A DNA stretch of 64,000 nucleotides from PALSA-505 sp035308365 (GTDB taxonomy: Bacteria; Actinomycetota; Actinomycetes; Streptosporangiales; Streptosporangiaceae), in assembly GCA_035308365.1 (NCBI GenBank), contig DATGGU010000172.1, forward strand, positions 1 to 64,000, given 5' to 3'. Under the pieces are notes generated by a model. The model was given only the letters and a program-made list of their open reading frames with translations, ran no database searches and was not told where the DNA came from. Numbering within the stretch: position 1 is the first letter of the stretch; the number at the start of each line of letters is the position of its first letter. Positions 39,768-49,268 of this stretch are shown in pieces. The position numbers and the translations under genes are program-made.

Positions 39768-40318
39768 TGAGTCTCGCTCCGGAAGAGCGGCGGACCCTGG
39801 CACGCATCGAGGATTCGCTGTCTCGCTCTGATCCCAGGCTCGCCTCCTGGCTCACCACCTTCACCCTGCCGGCCCGGCTGCGCCTGGTGGTGGGCTGCAA
39901 ACGTGCGATCATGCGCGGTAGCCGCCTGGCCTGGCGGAGGTGGCCCGCCAGGCTTGCCCTGCTGGCAGCCGGCGCGGCCGTGCTGAGCCTGATCATGGCC
40001 GGCATGGTTGCGCTGAGCCGTATCAAGCTGCCTTCGTGCACCGAGCACGGCGTCCATGCCAGCGTCTTTCGCCCGATACTCACCTGCCGGCGGCCCAGCG
40101 GCAGCGTGGCTGGCAGGCTGAACCTGCCCGGCAGTGTCAGCCGTCCAGGAGCATCGATGACGGCCAGAGGCGCGATGCCCGGTGGGCCGGCCCGGGGTCA
40201 GCTCAGGTCATCCAGCGCCGGTGCCGGGGCCGGGATGCCTTCTTCCAGGCCTGCCGCGCCCGTGCCTGAAGATGCTCGCGGCCATGGGACTCGCGTTCGT
40301 ACAGCAGGCCGTAGCTGA
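39767..40318 (+). CDS. DUF3040-like membrane protein
   Basis: 183 residues. MSLAPEERRTLARIEDSLSR, then SDPRLASWLTTFTLP, is the DUF3040 signature; one or two helices (ARLALLAAGAAVLSLIMAGM) follow, then a Ser/Pro/Gly-rich tail. The tail overlaps the 3' end of the convergent CYTH-CHAD gene by over 100 bases, so the extension may be recent. No strong ribosome-binding site is present; the tandem repeat sits there. Paralogue of the gene at 2260. Confidence 0.78.
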   Translation: MSLAPEERRTLARIEDSLSRSDPRLASWLTTFTLPARLRLVVGCKRAIMRGSRLAWRRWPARLALLAAGAAVLSLIMAGMVALSRIKLPSCTEHGVHASVFRPILTCRRPSGSVAGRLNLPGSVSRPGASMTARGAMPGGPARGQLRSSSAGAGAGMPSSRPAAPVPEDARGHGTRVRTAGRS

Positions 40319-41732
40319 AGGCGTTCTCACCGGCCAGGTGCGCGCTCATCCCGAGCTGGCGCACCTGCTGGGCCGCTATCACCGCGTCCTGGTGCTCGCC
40401 GAGCACGGACTGCACCCGCTTCGTCCGCTTGGCGAACCGCCGGGCCGGCTTCCCGGCCGCCGGCGTGACCGCTTCCGCGGCGTAACGCAGACGCTTGACC
40501 GCCTTGCGGGCCCGGTGCAGCGCCACGTCCCTGGCCGGTCCCGGCGGAGCGTGCCACGCCCTGCGCATCCGCCGGGCCACCTTCTTGTGGACGCGCCGCA
40601 CCTGAGCGGGCAGGACGTCCCGGGCCGGGCTGCCCGCCGCCGGGCCGGATGCGGGCTGCCCGGTCAGCCGGTCCAGGGCGTCGAGCAGCGCGAAATACCG
40701 GCGCGAGCTGAGCACGGTCATGACCTCGGCATCCGCCTCCCTCCGTACGGAAGCAAAATGTCCCTGAATGCGGGCCTGCACCGGCCCGATATTCTGCTCC
40801 ACCGGGAGCTTGTGCAGTTCGGCGAGCAGGTGCGCGGGAAGCACCTCACCGTCGCGCGCCGCGCCGAGCGCCCGGCCGAGCCAGCGAAGCTCGGCAGCCA
40901 GCCGTTCGGTCTCGGCGTTGCCGGCGACCCGCCGGAATGACCGGAGTGTGCTGCGCAGCCGGCGGGTGGTCACCCGCATCTGATGAACCGAGTCCGGCTC
41001 GTGCATCCGCACCATCGGGTCGAGCGAGATGAGCCGGCGCGCCTGATCCCGCAGGTAAGCCAGGATCACCTGGCCCGCCGTGACGGGCCCGGACATATCC
41101 GGGCTGGGCTGGATGAACCGCCGGCCCAGTGCGTGTTCCAGCTTGGCTGACCAGTCCGACCGGCGCAGCCCGTCCCGGCGCAGCATCTCCCCCGCCGCCT
41201 CGAGCAGCCGGCGGTCGCCCCCGGTCAGCTCCACCTCGACCTCGTGCCACTGCGACACCGTGGTCGACTCCCCCATGGTCTGGGCGGACACATCGTCGGC
41301 GGCGATCTCGGCCAGCGACTCCCCGGACCGCCCGAGCAGGACCGCCCGCTGCCGTCTGGTGGCGATCCGCGCCACCGGCCTGAGCGTCTGGCCCCTCGCG
41401 AACGCCTGGACCAGTTCGGCCAGCTCCCCGGGTGGCGTGTCGCCATCCCCCAGCGGCAGCCGGACTTCGCGCCGGGTCCCAGGACCGGCCGGGAGCTTCA
41501 GGTGCCACCCGGCGTCGTCGCCGCCGAGCCGCCGCCGCAGCGTGACGCCCGCCCGGATCAGCCGCAGGTCGGCGGAGTCGTAGTACTCCGCTTCGAGCCG
41601 CTGCTCGTCGGGCCCGGACGTCCCGGCCACCTGCGGCAGCCTCTCCAGCTGCGCCAGGTACTCCTGGTAGGCGAACCCGGTGTCCGCCGGGGCCTCATAC
41701 TTACGCTCGGTCTCGTTGACACTCACAGTCAT
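40203..41732 (-). CDS. CYTH-CHAD domain protein
   Basis: 509 residues. CYTH domain (about 1-205) with ERKYE motif in SVNETERKYEAPADTGF, and tunnel residues such as YYDSADLRL and GVTLRRRLGG, then CHAD domain (about 225-500) with HQMRVTTRRLRSTLRSFRRV and RARKAVKRLRYAAE. CYTH-CHAD proteins bind or hydrolyse inorganic polyphosphate; CHAD alone binds polyphosphate granules. ATG 41732 chosen at the ERKYE-containing N-terminus. Forty bases downstream of the YihY gene on the same strand. Confidence 0.92.
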   Translation of the reverse strand: MTVSVNETERKYEAPADTGFAYQEYLAQLERLPQVAGTSGPDEQRLEAEYYDSADLRLIRAGVTLRRRLGGDDAGWHLKLPAGPGTRREVRLPLGDGDTPPGELAELVQAFARGQTLRPVARIATRRQRAVLLGRSGESLAEIAADDVSAQTMGESTTVSQWHEVEVELTGGDRRLLEAAGEMLRRDGLRRSDWSAKLEHALGRRFIQPSPDMSGPVTAGQVILAYLRDQARRLISLDPMVRMHEPDSVHQMRVTTRRLRSTLRSFRRVAGNAETERLAAELRWLGRALGAARDGEVLPAHLLAELHKLPVEQNIGPVQARIQGHFASVRREADAEVMTVLSSRRYFALLDALDRLTGQPASGPAAGSPARDVLPAQVRRVHKKVARRMRRAWHAPPGPARDVALHRARKAVKRLRYAAEAVTPAAGKPARRFAKRTKRVQSVLGEHQDAVIAAQQVRQLGMSAHLAGENAFSYGLLYERESHGREHLQARARQAWKKASRPRHRRWMT

Positions 41733-41772
41733 TTCGGCATCACTACCCTGTTGTGATATCAGCCAGCGGCCG

Positions 41773-42780
41773 TCAGCGAGCAACCCGCTGCGTGCTGGCG
41801 GACCTGCCGGGTTCCTCCCCGTCGGCAAAGCTGACCTCGATCTTCTGGTCCGGGCGGCGCTGCTGGACCTGGGCATACAGCTCGTAGGACTGCCGGTCCT
41901 GGTCGGTCAGCGGGGGCGGGAACATGCTGCGCGGCCACAGCTTGCCGGCGTGCACGACGCTGGCCTCCACCGCGTACAGAGTGATCTCCGCCTGCAGGTA
42001 CAGCCAGGCCAGCAGCCCGAGCACCAGGGCGAACGTGCCACCTACGACGGAACTCTTGGACACCTCGCTGCGCAGCAGATAGGTGCCGACGCTCTGCAGG
42101 ATCTGCCAGGCGACCGCGCTGAGGATCGCACCCAGCCACAGCGCCCGCCCGGTTATCTCGGATGCGGTGGCCAGCCGGAAGCCGAGCCAGAACAGCCCGA
42201 CGTTCAGGATCAGGGCGACCGCCGTCGCCGCCACGTACGCCCCGGCTCCGGTGAACGACTTCCCCGCGCCACCGGCCAGGCCGGCGATGATCAGGGTGGC
42301 GATCTCGCCGAGCCCCACCACCAGGAGCAGGCCGAGGCTGCGCAGGTTGGCCGGCAGGAATCCGGGCCGCCGGGTCATCGGCACCTCCCAGACCTGGTTG
42401 AACGCGTTCTGCGCGGCACTGGCCACGCCCCGGGCGCCCAGCAGGGTCAAGATGATGCCGATGGCCAGCGCGAAGCCCGTTCCGTGCAGGTGCTTCAGGC
42501 TGCCGATCAACTGGCTGCCGAAGCCGGGGAAGTCGGCGATCGCCTTCGTCTGCACCGTGTGCTCCAGCGCCGGATGGTGCTGCAGCACGATGCTGGTCAC
42601 GGTGACGAGCACAAGCAGCAGCGGGAACAGCGACGCGAAGGCGTAGTAGGCGATCAGCGCGGCCAGGCTGCCGGCCTGGTCGTCGCCGAATTTCTTCCAC
42701 ACCGCGACCGGGAACGCCAGCACCCGCCGCCGCTGCTGAAATCTGTCCACTGCCCGCAGCAGCGCCTTGATGGTGTCCAT
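41773..42780 (-). CDS. YihY/BrkB-family membrane protein
   Basis: 335 residues with six transmembrane segments; LAALIAYYAFASLFPLLLVL is the family's first-helix signature. The C-terminus (PPPLTDQDRQSYELYAQVQQ) resembles the other copy (PPLTEADRYSMALQALQNQ), showing that the two genes at 16404 and 41773 are paralogues. ATG 42780. Function unknown. Confidence 0.9.
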   Translation of the reverse strand: MDTIKALLRAVDRFQQRRRVLAFPVAVWKKFGDDQAGSLAALIAYYAFASLFPLLLVLVTVTSIVLQHHPALEHTVQTKAIADFPGFGSQLIGSLKHLHGTGFALAIGIILTLLGARGVASAAQNAFNQVWEVPMTRRPGFLPANLRSLGLLLVVGLGEIATLIIAGLAGGAGKSFTGAGAYVAATAVALILNVGLFWLGFRLATASEITGRALWLGAILSAVAWQILQSVGTYLLRSEVSKSSVVGGTFALVLGLLAWLYLQAEITLYAVEASVVHAGKLWPRSMFPPPLTDQDRQSYELYAQVQQRRPDQKIEVSFADGEEPGRSASTQRVAR

Positions 42781-42846
42781 CGGGTTCTGCTTCCCCCCAG
42801 CGGCTCGGCCAACCACTCAGGGAGCAACATAACCGCAGGTGACAAA

Positions 42847-44220
42847 TTAACGGTTGATCAGCACCAGTTCGGGGGTCTGGCAGATGTACCCGGCCGGGGT
42901 CTGGATCCGCTGCGGGCAGGCGGACAGCAGCACGGTGGGGTCGGTGGAGCCGGCGCTGCCGCCGATGCCGGACAGGTCGACGAAGAAGTGCGGCCAGGGC
43001 AGCGTCCTGGTGCTCCAGATCACCCGCTGCTGGGCCACGTCGTATCCCCAGGCCTCGCCGAGCGCGCCCAGGTCGAGGCCGAGCGCCACGCCGTCGCGCA
43101 CGCCGTAGACCCCACCGGTCGCCGAGCCGCTGGCGCCGGTCACCCGGGCCACGCTGTGCCCCGACCAGGCCTGCACCCCGGTCAGCGTGCTCGTGCTGCC
43201 GATGGCGAGGTAGAACAGGCCGCGCACCACGTCCACGCTCTCCGGCACGACATCGGCCCGGTGCCAGAGCAACTGGCCGGTGGCACCGCTGTACGCGCTG
43301 ACCCCCTGGGTGGACGCGAACAGCACGACACCGCGGACCACCGCCGCGAGCCTGCCCACGTACGGGCTGCCCGAAGGGTAGATGATCTGCTCAAGGCCGG
43401 TCCGCAGGCTGATCCGGCGGACCGCCGTGACCGGCCCGGTTCCCATGGGCCCGCCCACGGCCTGCGCGACATACAGGTGGCCGCCGTCCGAGCGCCAGCT
43501 CTGCAGGTCGTCCCCGGTGGAGCGGGACCAGGCCACCCGCCCGGTCGCGTTGTCGTAGCTGGTCACCGCCGACGGGCCGACCACCACCGTGTCATGGCCC
43601 GGGGCCGCGACCGCCCCGCCGAACGGGGCGGCCGGGTAGGAGCGGAGCTGCCGCCCGCCGCTGGCGGTGAGCAGGACCGTGCGCTGGCTGGCGCCGCCGG
43701 GACCGGGCTGCGGCCCGTCCGACACCCCCACGGCGACGACGGCCGGCCAGACCCGGACGGACACGATCCGCGACCCGGCCGGGAAGCCGGTCAGGCCGGT
43801 CACCCAGAGCGTGTGGCCGGTGCGCGCGCTGTAGCCGTAGACGATCATGCCAAAGCCGAGCGCCACCACCGACGGCCCGGCCGCCGCGTACACCTGCTGG
43901 GTCTGCGGCCCGGTGCCCGGTGTGGCGCCGGAGGACGGTAGCGTGCTCGCGCCCGGCGGCGGGGAGCTGGTCCCGGGGCTGGTCGCAGGGTAAGCCGGGG
44001 CGAGCGGGACCGTGCCGGGCAGCGCGCTGGAGGCGTCCCAGGAGCCCGGCAGCGAAATGATCCAGCGCACCGTGCCCGCCGTGGTGGCGGCGCACGGCGA
44101 GCTGCCGCAGCCGGCGGCCGGGTTGCTGGAGGTCGTCACCGGTGCGAACGCGACCACGGCCAGTACGCCGGCCAGCAGGCCGCGGCGCAGCCAGCCGTGC
44201 CATGCGCGCGCCAAGGTCAC
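42847..44220 (-). CDS. Exported PQQ-like beta-propeller protein
   Basis: 457 residues. An N-terminal signal or anchor (RRGLLAGVLAVVAFAPV) is followed by a Ser/Pro linker and repeated blades such as VYGYSARTGHTLWVTG, VTSYDNATGRVAWSRS and VSAYSGATGQLLWHRA, which are the PQQ-binding-like repeat. No catalytic motifs of PQQ dehydrogenases are visible; probably structural or ligand-binding outside the membrane. Paired cysteines (GCGSSPCA near the N-terminus, ACPQRIQ and YICQT near the end) may form disulfides. GTG 44220, or TTG 44214, which is better spaced from GGAGG. Confidence 0.82.
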   Translation of the reverse strand: MTLARAWHGWLRRGLLAGVLAVVAFAPVTTSSNPAAGCGSSPCAATTAGTVRWIISLPGSWDASSALPGTVPLAPAYPATSPGTSSPPPGASTLPSSGATPGTGPQTQQVYAAAGPSVVALGFGMIVYGYSARTGHTLWVTGLTGFPAGSRIVSVRVWPAVVAVGVSDGPQPGPGGASQRTVLLTASGGRQLRSYPAAPFGGAVAAPGHDTVVVGPSAVTSYDNATGRVAWSRSTGDDLQSWRSDGGHLYVAQAVGGPMGTGPVTAVRRISLRTGLEQIIYPSGSPYVGRLAAVVRGVVLFASTQGVSAYSGATGQLLWHRADVVPESVDVVRGLFYLAIGSTSTLTGVQAWSGHSVARVTGASGSATGGVYGVRDGVALGLDLGALGEAWGYDVAQQRVIWSTRTLPWPHFFVDLSGIGGSAGSTDPTVLLSACPQRIQTPAGYICQTPELVLINR

Positions 44221-44434
44221 GCCTCCGATCTGGGGCTGAGCGGTTCGCCGGGCGACGGTCCGCCGGTCCGCGAGGGGATCGCGGGCACCGTACGGAATCG
44301 CGATCTTTTTACTACCGTAACTGCGCAGCCCCGTCAGACGAACGGGACTGAAAGCGGATCCCCGGGGTAGCGCGCGGCGGTGACCGATAGCGTTGTGCTG
44401 GCCGCGCGCGCGGCCCGCCGGTTGAGGAGGAGAG

Positions 44435-44959
44435 ATGGCAGAGCGGGCTCCGTTGCCCTACGAATTCATGCCGAAGGTGCCGTCGTTCACGGTCGAGAGC
44501 AACGATGTTGCCGATGGCGAGCAGATGAGCGACGCCCAGGTGTTCAACGACTTCGGCATGACCGGGCAGAACGTTTCACCGCACCTGCGCTGGTCAGGAT
44601 TCCCGGCGCAGACCAAGGGGTTCGCGGTCACCTGCTTCGACCCGGATGCCCCGACGGGTTCGGGGTTCTGGCACTGGATCGTGCTCGGCCTGCCCGCCTC
44701 GGTCACCGAGCTGCCCACGGGTGCCGCCGCGGACCTGCCGGGCGGGGCGTTCCACGTCCGCAACGACTACGGGGCCAAGGACTTTGGCGGCGCCGCGCCG
44801 CCGCAGGGCGACCCGCCGCACCGGTACGTGTTCGCCGTGCACGCACTGGACACCGATGACCTGGGTGTCAACTCCGACATCACGCCCGCGGTGGCCGGGT
44901 TCAACCTGCGGTTCCACACGCTCGCCCGCGGGCTGCTCATTCCGGTGTACGGTCACTGA
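44435..44959 (+). CDS. YbhB/YbcL-family (PEBP) protein
   Basis: 174 residues with PEBP motifs: SPHLRWSGFPAQTKGFAVTC, CFDPDAPTGSGFWHWIVLGL and DYGAKDFGGAAPPQGDPPHR, then YVFAVHAL. Bacterial PEBP proteins bind small anions but have no agreed role. ATG 44435 after GGAGGAG. Its last 23 bases overlap the convergent regulator gene. Confidence 0.93.
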   Translation: MAERAPLPYEFMPKVPSFTVESNDVADGEQMSDAQVFNDFGMTGQNVSPHLRWSGFPAQTKGFAVTCFDPDAPTGSGFWHWIVLGLPASVTELPTGAAADLPGGAFHVRNDYGAKDFGGAAPPQGDPPHRYVFAVHALDTDDLGVNSDITPAVAGFNLRFHTLARGLLIPVYGH

Positions 44960-46127
44960 CGCTCTTGGCCCGGCGGGCCGTGGTGCGGCCTGGCAGCGTG
45001 GCGATGTGCTCGCCGCAGCGGCCGGCGTCGTAGCCTGGCAGGCTGTCGAGCTGGGCCAGCAGCCACGGCGAGGACAGCACCCTGACCATGCTCTGCACCT
45101 CGCGGGACTCGGCGGCCGAGCGCGGGATGACCAGGTCGAAGCGTTCGTCGGCGAGCGGCACGAACGGCAGGCCGTAGGCGAGCGCGGCCGGTTCGGCGCA
45201 GATGCCCGCCTCGGCCAGCCCGGACGCGATCGCGGAGGCGACCTGCAGGTGCCCGGTCGCCCTGGTGTCGTAGCCGGGCAGCGCGTCCGGCTTGACGCTG
45301 CGGGCGGCCAGCTCGCGGTCGAGCACCTGCCTGGCCTCCGAGCCCACTTCCCGGTTGACCAGGCGCAGGCCCAGCCGGGCCAGGTCGGTGACTCCGGTGA
45401 CCTCACCGGCCAGCCACGGCGCGAGCACCAGCCCCTCCCGCCAGGCGGAAAGGCCGATCACCTCGGCGCCCTGGCCACCGAGCAGCTTGCGGGCCTCACC
45501 GTAGGGTGTCTTTCCTGCCGGGAAGGCCGGGGTGCCGTAGTCTGCGCCTGGCCGGTCGGGCAGGTGCACGCCGGCCACGTGCACCAGGCCGGCGGCGGCC
45601 AGCCGGAGCGCCTGCTCGCTGCCGCAGGGCCACCAGGCGAAGCCGACCGGCGGGTCGAGCAGCGCCAGCGGCGCCTCGAGCAGCGGGAGGGCGGGGTCGC
45701 AGCCGGCCACGACCAGGGTGGACCGCGGCGGCGCGATGGGCTGGACCAGGCCCGGCTCGGTGCCGGCCAGGCCGCCGGCCGGGAGGAACCCCGCCCTGGT
45801 CGCGGTGTCCCCGGTCAGCGGCAGCGCGACGAACCGCTCGCCCACCGGGGCCAGCGCGGTCCGGGCGCCCGGGCCGCCGAGCCCGGCCACCGGCTCCACC
45901 TTGATCTCGGCCGGCGTGTCGCCGGGGCCGAACACCTCCTCGACCGTCATGCCGAGCACCCGGGCGACGGTCAGCGCCACCCGCAGCGACGGGTCGCTGT
46001 GCCCGGCCTCGATGGCGGAGACGGCCTGCCTGGACACGCCGGCCATCCCGGCGAGCTGCTGCTGTGAGAAGCCGCGGGCCTGCCGGGCCAGCCGGAGCCG
46101 CAGGCCGCGGTTGCGCGCTATCCGCAT
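44937..46127 (-). CDS. HTH regulator fused to a periplasmic-binding-protein-like domain
   Basis: 396 residues. Residues 10-65 form an XRE helix-turn-helix (ARQARGFSQQQLAGMAGVSR then QAVSAIEAG). From about 85 onward is a PBP-like domain of the type found with molybdate-binding regulators (LVVAGCDPALPLLEAPLALL ... VKPDALPGYDTRATGHLQVA). It is likely an oxyanion- or cofactor-responsive repressor of its own ABC operon. ATG 46127 overlaps the ATPase stop (46118), so it is the last gene of that operon. Confidence 0.88.
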   Translation of the reverse strand: MRIARNRGLRLRLARQARGFSQQQLAGMAGVSRQAVSAIEAGHSDPSLRVALTVARVLGMTVEEVFGPGDTPAEIKVEPVAGLGGPGARTALAPVGERFVALPLTGDTATRAGFLPAGGLAGTEPGLVQPIAPPRSTLVVAGCDPALPLLEAPLALLDPPVGFAWWPCGSEQALRLAAAGLVHVAGVHLPDRPGADYGTPAFPAGKTPYGEARKLLGGQGAEVIGLSAWREGLVLAPWLAGEVTGVTDLARLGLRLVNREVGSEARQVLDRELAARSVKPDALPGYDTRATGHLQVASAIASGLAEAGICAEPAALAYGLPFVPLADERFDLVIPRSAAESREVQSMVRVLSSPWLLAQLDSLPGYDAGRCGEHIATLPGRTTARRAKSVSDRTPE

Positions 46128-47128
46128 TCGATCCCCCAGGTTGCCGCGGCGGCCGTGGCTGCTGGCCGGGCTGTGCCGTCCGGGCCGAAGCGAGGCGGGT
46201 CCAGCGCGGTCACCAGCAGTTCCCCGTCGTGTGCTGCCGGGTTGTCCGGCAGGTAGCAGGTGATCACAGTCTCGCCGACCTTCAGGTCGGCTTCCCAGCC
46301 TGCCCCGGACGGCCGGTGCGCGGCCAGCGTCGCGGCCAGGACCATGCCCTTGGCGGGGTGGGCACCCGCGATGACCCGGCCGGGATGTATGCCGGCCGTC
46401 GCGCCGCCGCCGGGCAGCGGGACGAAGCCAAGGTAGCCGACCAGTTCGGCGACCCGGCGCGAGGCCGGGTGCAGCACGACCTCGTGCGGGGTCCCCGTTT
46501 GCAGCATGACACCATGGTCGAGCACGGCCAGCCGGTCCGCGAACGCCTGGGCATCGGGAAGCTCGTGCGTCACCAGGATCGCGGGCAGCCCGCGTTCGGC
46601 GATCAGCCCGGCCACAAGCTCGGTGAGCGACCGGCGCAGGGAGGCGTCAAGGCCGCGGTAGGGCTCGTCGAGCAGCAGCGTGTCGCAGTCGGCCAGCAGC
46701 AGCCTGCCCAGCGCCACCCGGTGCGCCTGGCCGCCGGACAGCCTGGCCGGCATGGCGGCCAGCAGGCCGCCGATGCCGAGCAGCCCGGCCAGTTCGGTGA
46801 GCTTGGCGCCGCGGTCAGCGGTCGGCGCGTAGCCGAGGTTGGCCCGCACCGACAGGTGCGGGAACAGGCTGGGATCCTGGCGCAGCAGGCCGACCCGGCG
46901 CTGCCACGGGGGGATGGCTGTCCGGGGCGGCTGCGTTGCGGTGAGCACCCGGCCGTTCAGGGTGATCCGGCCGCGGCGCAGCGGGACCAGCCCGGCGATG
47001 GCCTCCAGGATGGTGGTCTTGCCGGCGCCGGAGGGGCCGAACAGGGCCAGCCGGTCCCCCGGGGCGGCCGACAGGGCCGCGTGCACGCGGAAGTCCCTGC
47101 GGTCAACCTCGACGTCGGCGTCCAGCAC
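46118..47128 (-). CDS. Molybdate/tungstate-type ABC transporter ATPase
   Basis: 336 residues. Walker A FGPSGAGKTTI, Q loop LLRQDPSLFPHLSV, signature LSGGQAHRVALGR, Walker B TLLLDEPYRGLD, and H loop VTHELPDA. A C-terminal TOBE-like region follows (GIHPGRVIAGAHPAKGM). GTG 47128 lies inside the end of the permease gene (26-base overlap), chosen because the first ABC strand starts here. It powers import of the oxyanion bound by the protein at 47977. Confidence 0.92.
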   Translation of the reverse strand: MLDADVEVDRRDFRVHAALSAAPGDRLALFGPSGAGKTTILEAIAGLVPLRRGRITLNGRVLTATQPPRTAIPPWQRRVGLLRQDPSLFPHLSVRANLGYAPTADRGAKLTELAGLLGIGGLLAAMPARLSGGQAHRVALGRLLLADCDTLLLDEPYRGLDASLRRSLTELVAGLIAERGLPAILVTHELPDAQAFADRLAVLDHGVMLQTGTPHEVVLHPASRRVAELVGYLGFVPLPGGGATAGIHPGRVIAGAHPAKGMVLAATLAAHRPSGAGWEADLKVGETVITCYLPDNPAAHDGELLVTALDPPRFGPDGTARPAATAAAATWGIECG

Positions 47129-47993
47129 GGGCGCTCCAGATGTAGGCGGCCAGCGGCAGCGGCAGCGCGACAACCAGCAGGACCAGCGCGAACGGCAGGG
47201 CGGTCGGCAGCCCGGTCTCCTGCAGCGTGGTGAAGATCTGCATCGGTATGCCGTAGGGGTGGTAGGCAATGATAACGACCGCGCCGAACGCGCCCATAGC
47301 CCTGGCCCAGGCGATGGCCAGCGACATGGCCAGGCCCGGCGCGGCCAGTGGCAGCGTGACCCGCCGGAACACCCGGCCCGGCCGGTCGCCGAGCAGGCCG
47401 GCCTGCTGTTCGAGCCGTGGATCCACGCCGCCGAAGGCCGCCTGCGCGCCCAGCACGTAGTACGGTGCCGACTCGTACACCTCGGCGATGACCAGGGCCA
47501 GGAACGTGTTGGTCGCGGACAGGTGCAGGTGGCCGATCAGCTCGCCGGCCGGCGTGTACGGGCCGACCAGGAAGACCAGCAGCAGGCCGATCACCAGCGG
47601 CGGCAGCAGCAGGCTGGCCAGCACGCCGGCCTCCCAGACCCGCGGGAACGGGAGGGTGCCGCGGGCCAGCTTCACCGACAGCGGCGTGCAGATGAACAGC
47701 AGCACGGCCAGCGTGACACCGCCGGACTCGACCGAGACCAGCAGCGGGTCCAGCGCGCCCGGTGCGGTCAGCGCGCTCTTGATGGCGCCGCCGGACAGGT
47801 GCGTGAGCAGGGCGATCACCGGGCCGAGCAGGGCGATCCAGATGACCGCCGCGCCGGCCACCGAGGCGTATCCGGAGATGGAGCGCAGCGCTGGGCGGTC
47901 CCTGGCAAGGTGGCGCGGGCCGGGCTGCCCGGGAGGGTCGTCCCGCCAGGCAGCCCCGCCTGCCGCCGCCGCTGGGCTAACCTCCCAGTTCAC
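47103..47993 (-). CDS. ABC transporter permease (molybdate/tungstate type)
   Basis: 296 residues with about six transmembrane helices. The ATPase-coupling EAA loop is around QQAGLLGDRPGRVFRRVTLP. The N-terminal 35 residues are Pro/Ala-rich and soluble. Starts at GTG 47993, which overlaps the binding-protein gene by 17 bases. Member of the ModB/WtpB family. Confidence 0.9.
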   Translation of the reverse strand: MNWEVSPAAAAGGAAWRDDPPGQPGPRHLARDRPALRSISGYASVAGAAVIWIALLGPVIALLTHLSGGAIKSALTAPGALDPLLVSVESGGVTLAVLLFICTPLSVKLARGTLPFPRVWEAGVLASLLLPPLVIGLLLVFLVGPYTPAGELIGHLHLSATNTFLALVIAEVYESAPYYVLGAQAAFGGVDPRLEQQAGLLGDRPGRVFRRVTLPLAAPGLAMSLAIAWARAMGAFGAVVIIAYHPYGIPMQIFTTLQETGLPTALPFALVLLVVALPLPLAAYIWSARAGRRRRG

Positions 47994-48969
47994 TCTTTAC
48001 CGCGCTCGGGACGCCGGTGCCGGTGGCCGTCGGGGTGAGCAGCGTGAAGCCGCCCTGCTTGTACTCGGCCAGGCCGGCGCTGGACAGCGTGTACTCGATG
48101 AAGGCGATCGCGGCCGGGGTTGGCGTGCCGATCGTCGTGATGTCGAGAACCTGCGGCGAGCCGTGCTCGGTGGCGTTGCCGGTGACCGTGACCGAGGCCT
48201 TGTGGTACTGCGCCGCGAGCGCCGCGTCGCCGAGGTTGATCGCGGGCGGCAGCGGGATGTAGTCCAGGTGCAGCTCGATGGCCTGGGTGATGAATGCGCT
48301 CGAGGCGTCGAGCTGGCCGGACTGCAGCGTGGAGTCCAGCGAGGACTCGGCGAAGATCTGCGGCGAGGAAGCCGTGCCGAAACTGGAGGTGCCCAGGATC
48401 TTGGCGACCGTGTCCGAGGGCAGATGGTAATAGGACTGGGCGAGTTCCAGCATGTAGATGAAATCCCGGCCCTGCGGGTCGATGTTGGGGTCGGTCCGGC
48501 CAAGCTTCAGGCCGGGCGTTGCCAGCAGGGTGAACAAGTTTTTCAGCGGTTCTTTTCCGCTGGCAATGGCCTTGAACTGGCCGGCGTATTTGCTGTCCGG
48601 ATTGTAAGCAACCACCATTGAGGTACCGGCGTACTGAACATACCATTTGGTGAACTTCGGTTCGAGCGGCGTGATGTTGCCGGCGCCGACGGACTCGAAG
48701 ACGTTCGGGTGGATCACGCCGGCCGCTATCTCGGCGGACAGTTCGCCGGAGGACGCCCCCGTGCCGCTGTAGCTGTAGCCCTCCGCCTCAGTGAAGGCGG
48801 ACCCGGCGACCTTCGAGTTGAGGAACTGCAGCGAGGACGCATAGGCGACGTTGACCGTTCCGGCCGGCCGGCCTGACTTCGGCGAGCCGGACGAACTGCA
48901 GCCCGCGGCGGCAAGCCCGACATAAACGATTCCCAGCAGGGAGCCCAGCCGGGCGCCTCTGTTTGTCAT
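47977..48969 (-). CDS. Extracellular oxyanion-binding lipoprotein (WtpA/ModA-like)
   Basis: 330 residues. Lipoprotein signal with lipobox AAAGC (Cys about 22). Core motifs VAYASSLQFLNSKVAGSAF, GTGASSGELSAEIAAG and GRTDPNIDPQGRDFIYMLEL are characteristic of tungstate/molybdate-binding WtpA. First gene of the operon 48969 to 44937 with permease, ATPase and regulator. ATG 48969. Whether molybdate or tungstate is preferred cannot be read from sequence. Confidence 0.9.
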   Translation of the reverse strand: MTNRGARLGSLLGIVYVGLAAAGCSSSGSPKSGRPAGTVNVAYASSLQFLNSKVAGSAFTEAEGYSYSGTGASSGELSAEIAAGVIHPNVFESVGAGNITPLEPKFTKWYVQYAGTSMVVAYNPDSKYAGQFKAIASGKEPLKNLFTLLATPGLKLGRTDPNIDPQGRDFIYMLELAQSYYHLPSDTVAKILGTSSFGTASSPQIFAESSLDSTLQSGQLDASSAFITQAIELHLDYIPLPPAINLGDAALAAQYHKASVTVTGNATEHGSPQVLDITTIGTPTPAAIAFIEYTLSSAGLAEYKQGGFTLLTPTATGTGVPSAVKSELGG

Positions 48970-49268
48970 GTTGATCGCCACGATCCGAGGATAGCCAGCT
49001 ATATTTGCGTGAGGCAAGAAGACATGACAGCCTGGATGCCGGTCCTCCTGGATGCGCCGGGTGGGATGGCTGAGCTGCGCCGGGGTGCGGGCGGGTGCCT
49101 GGCGACCTCGCCGGAGCGTGCCCGAGATGGGAATCTGGGCAGACTTTTTCTCTTGATGACGAGATTGGGCTTTCATATGCTGGTGGTTATTGCCGGTTAC
49201 GTCTCGTAGCTTTTTCGTGATCGGTATTGCTCAGCGTCACGGATGATCCGTCGAGAAGGAGGTTGCCC
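48970..49268. other. 299-base intergenic region, oxyanion operon / unknown gene
   Basis: No recognised gene. Contains an AT-rich spot AGCTATATTTGCG (48998-49010) near the operon start, a partial look of a molybdate-type operator (TATAT), and a 66-codon frame 49009-49209 that I do not consider a gene. The ribosome-binding site AGAAGGAGG for the next gene is at 49254-49262. Confidence 0.3.

Noticed and set aside
49009..49209. 66-codon frame as a peptide precursor for the TldD/TldE system
   Set aside because: No ribosome-binding site at its start, no leader/core pattern, and it lies in the promoter region of two divergent genes.
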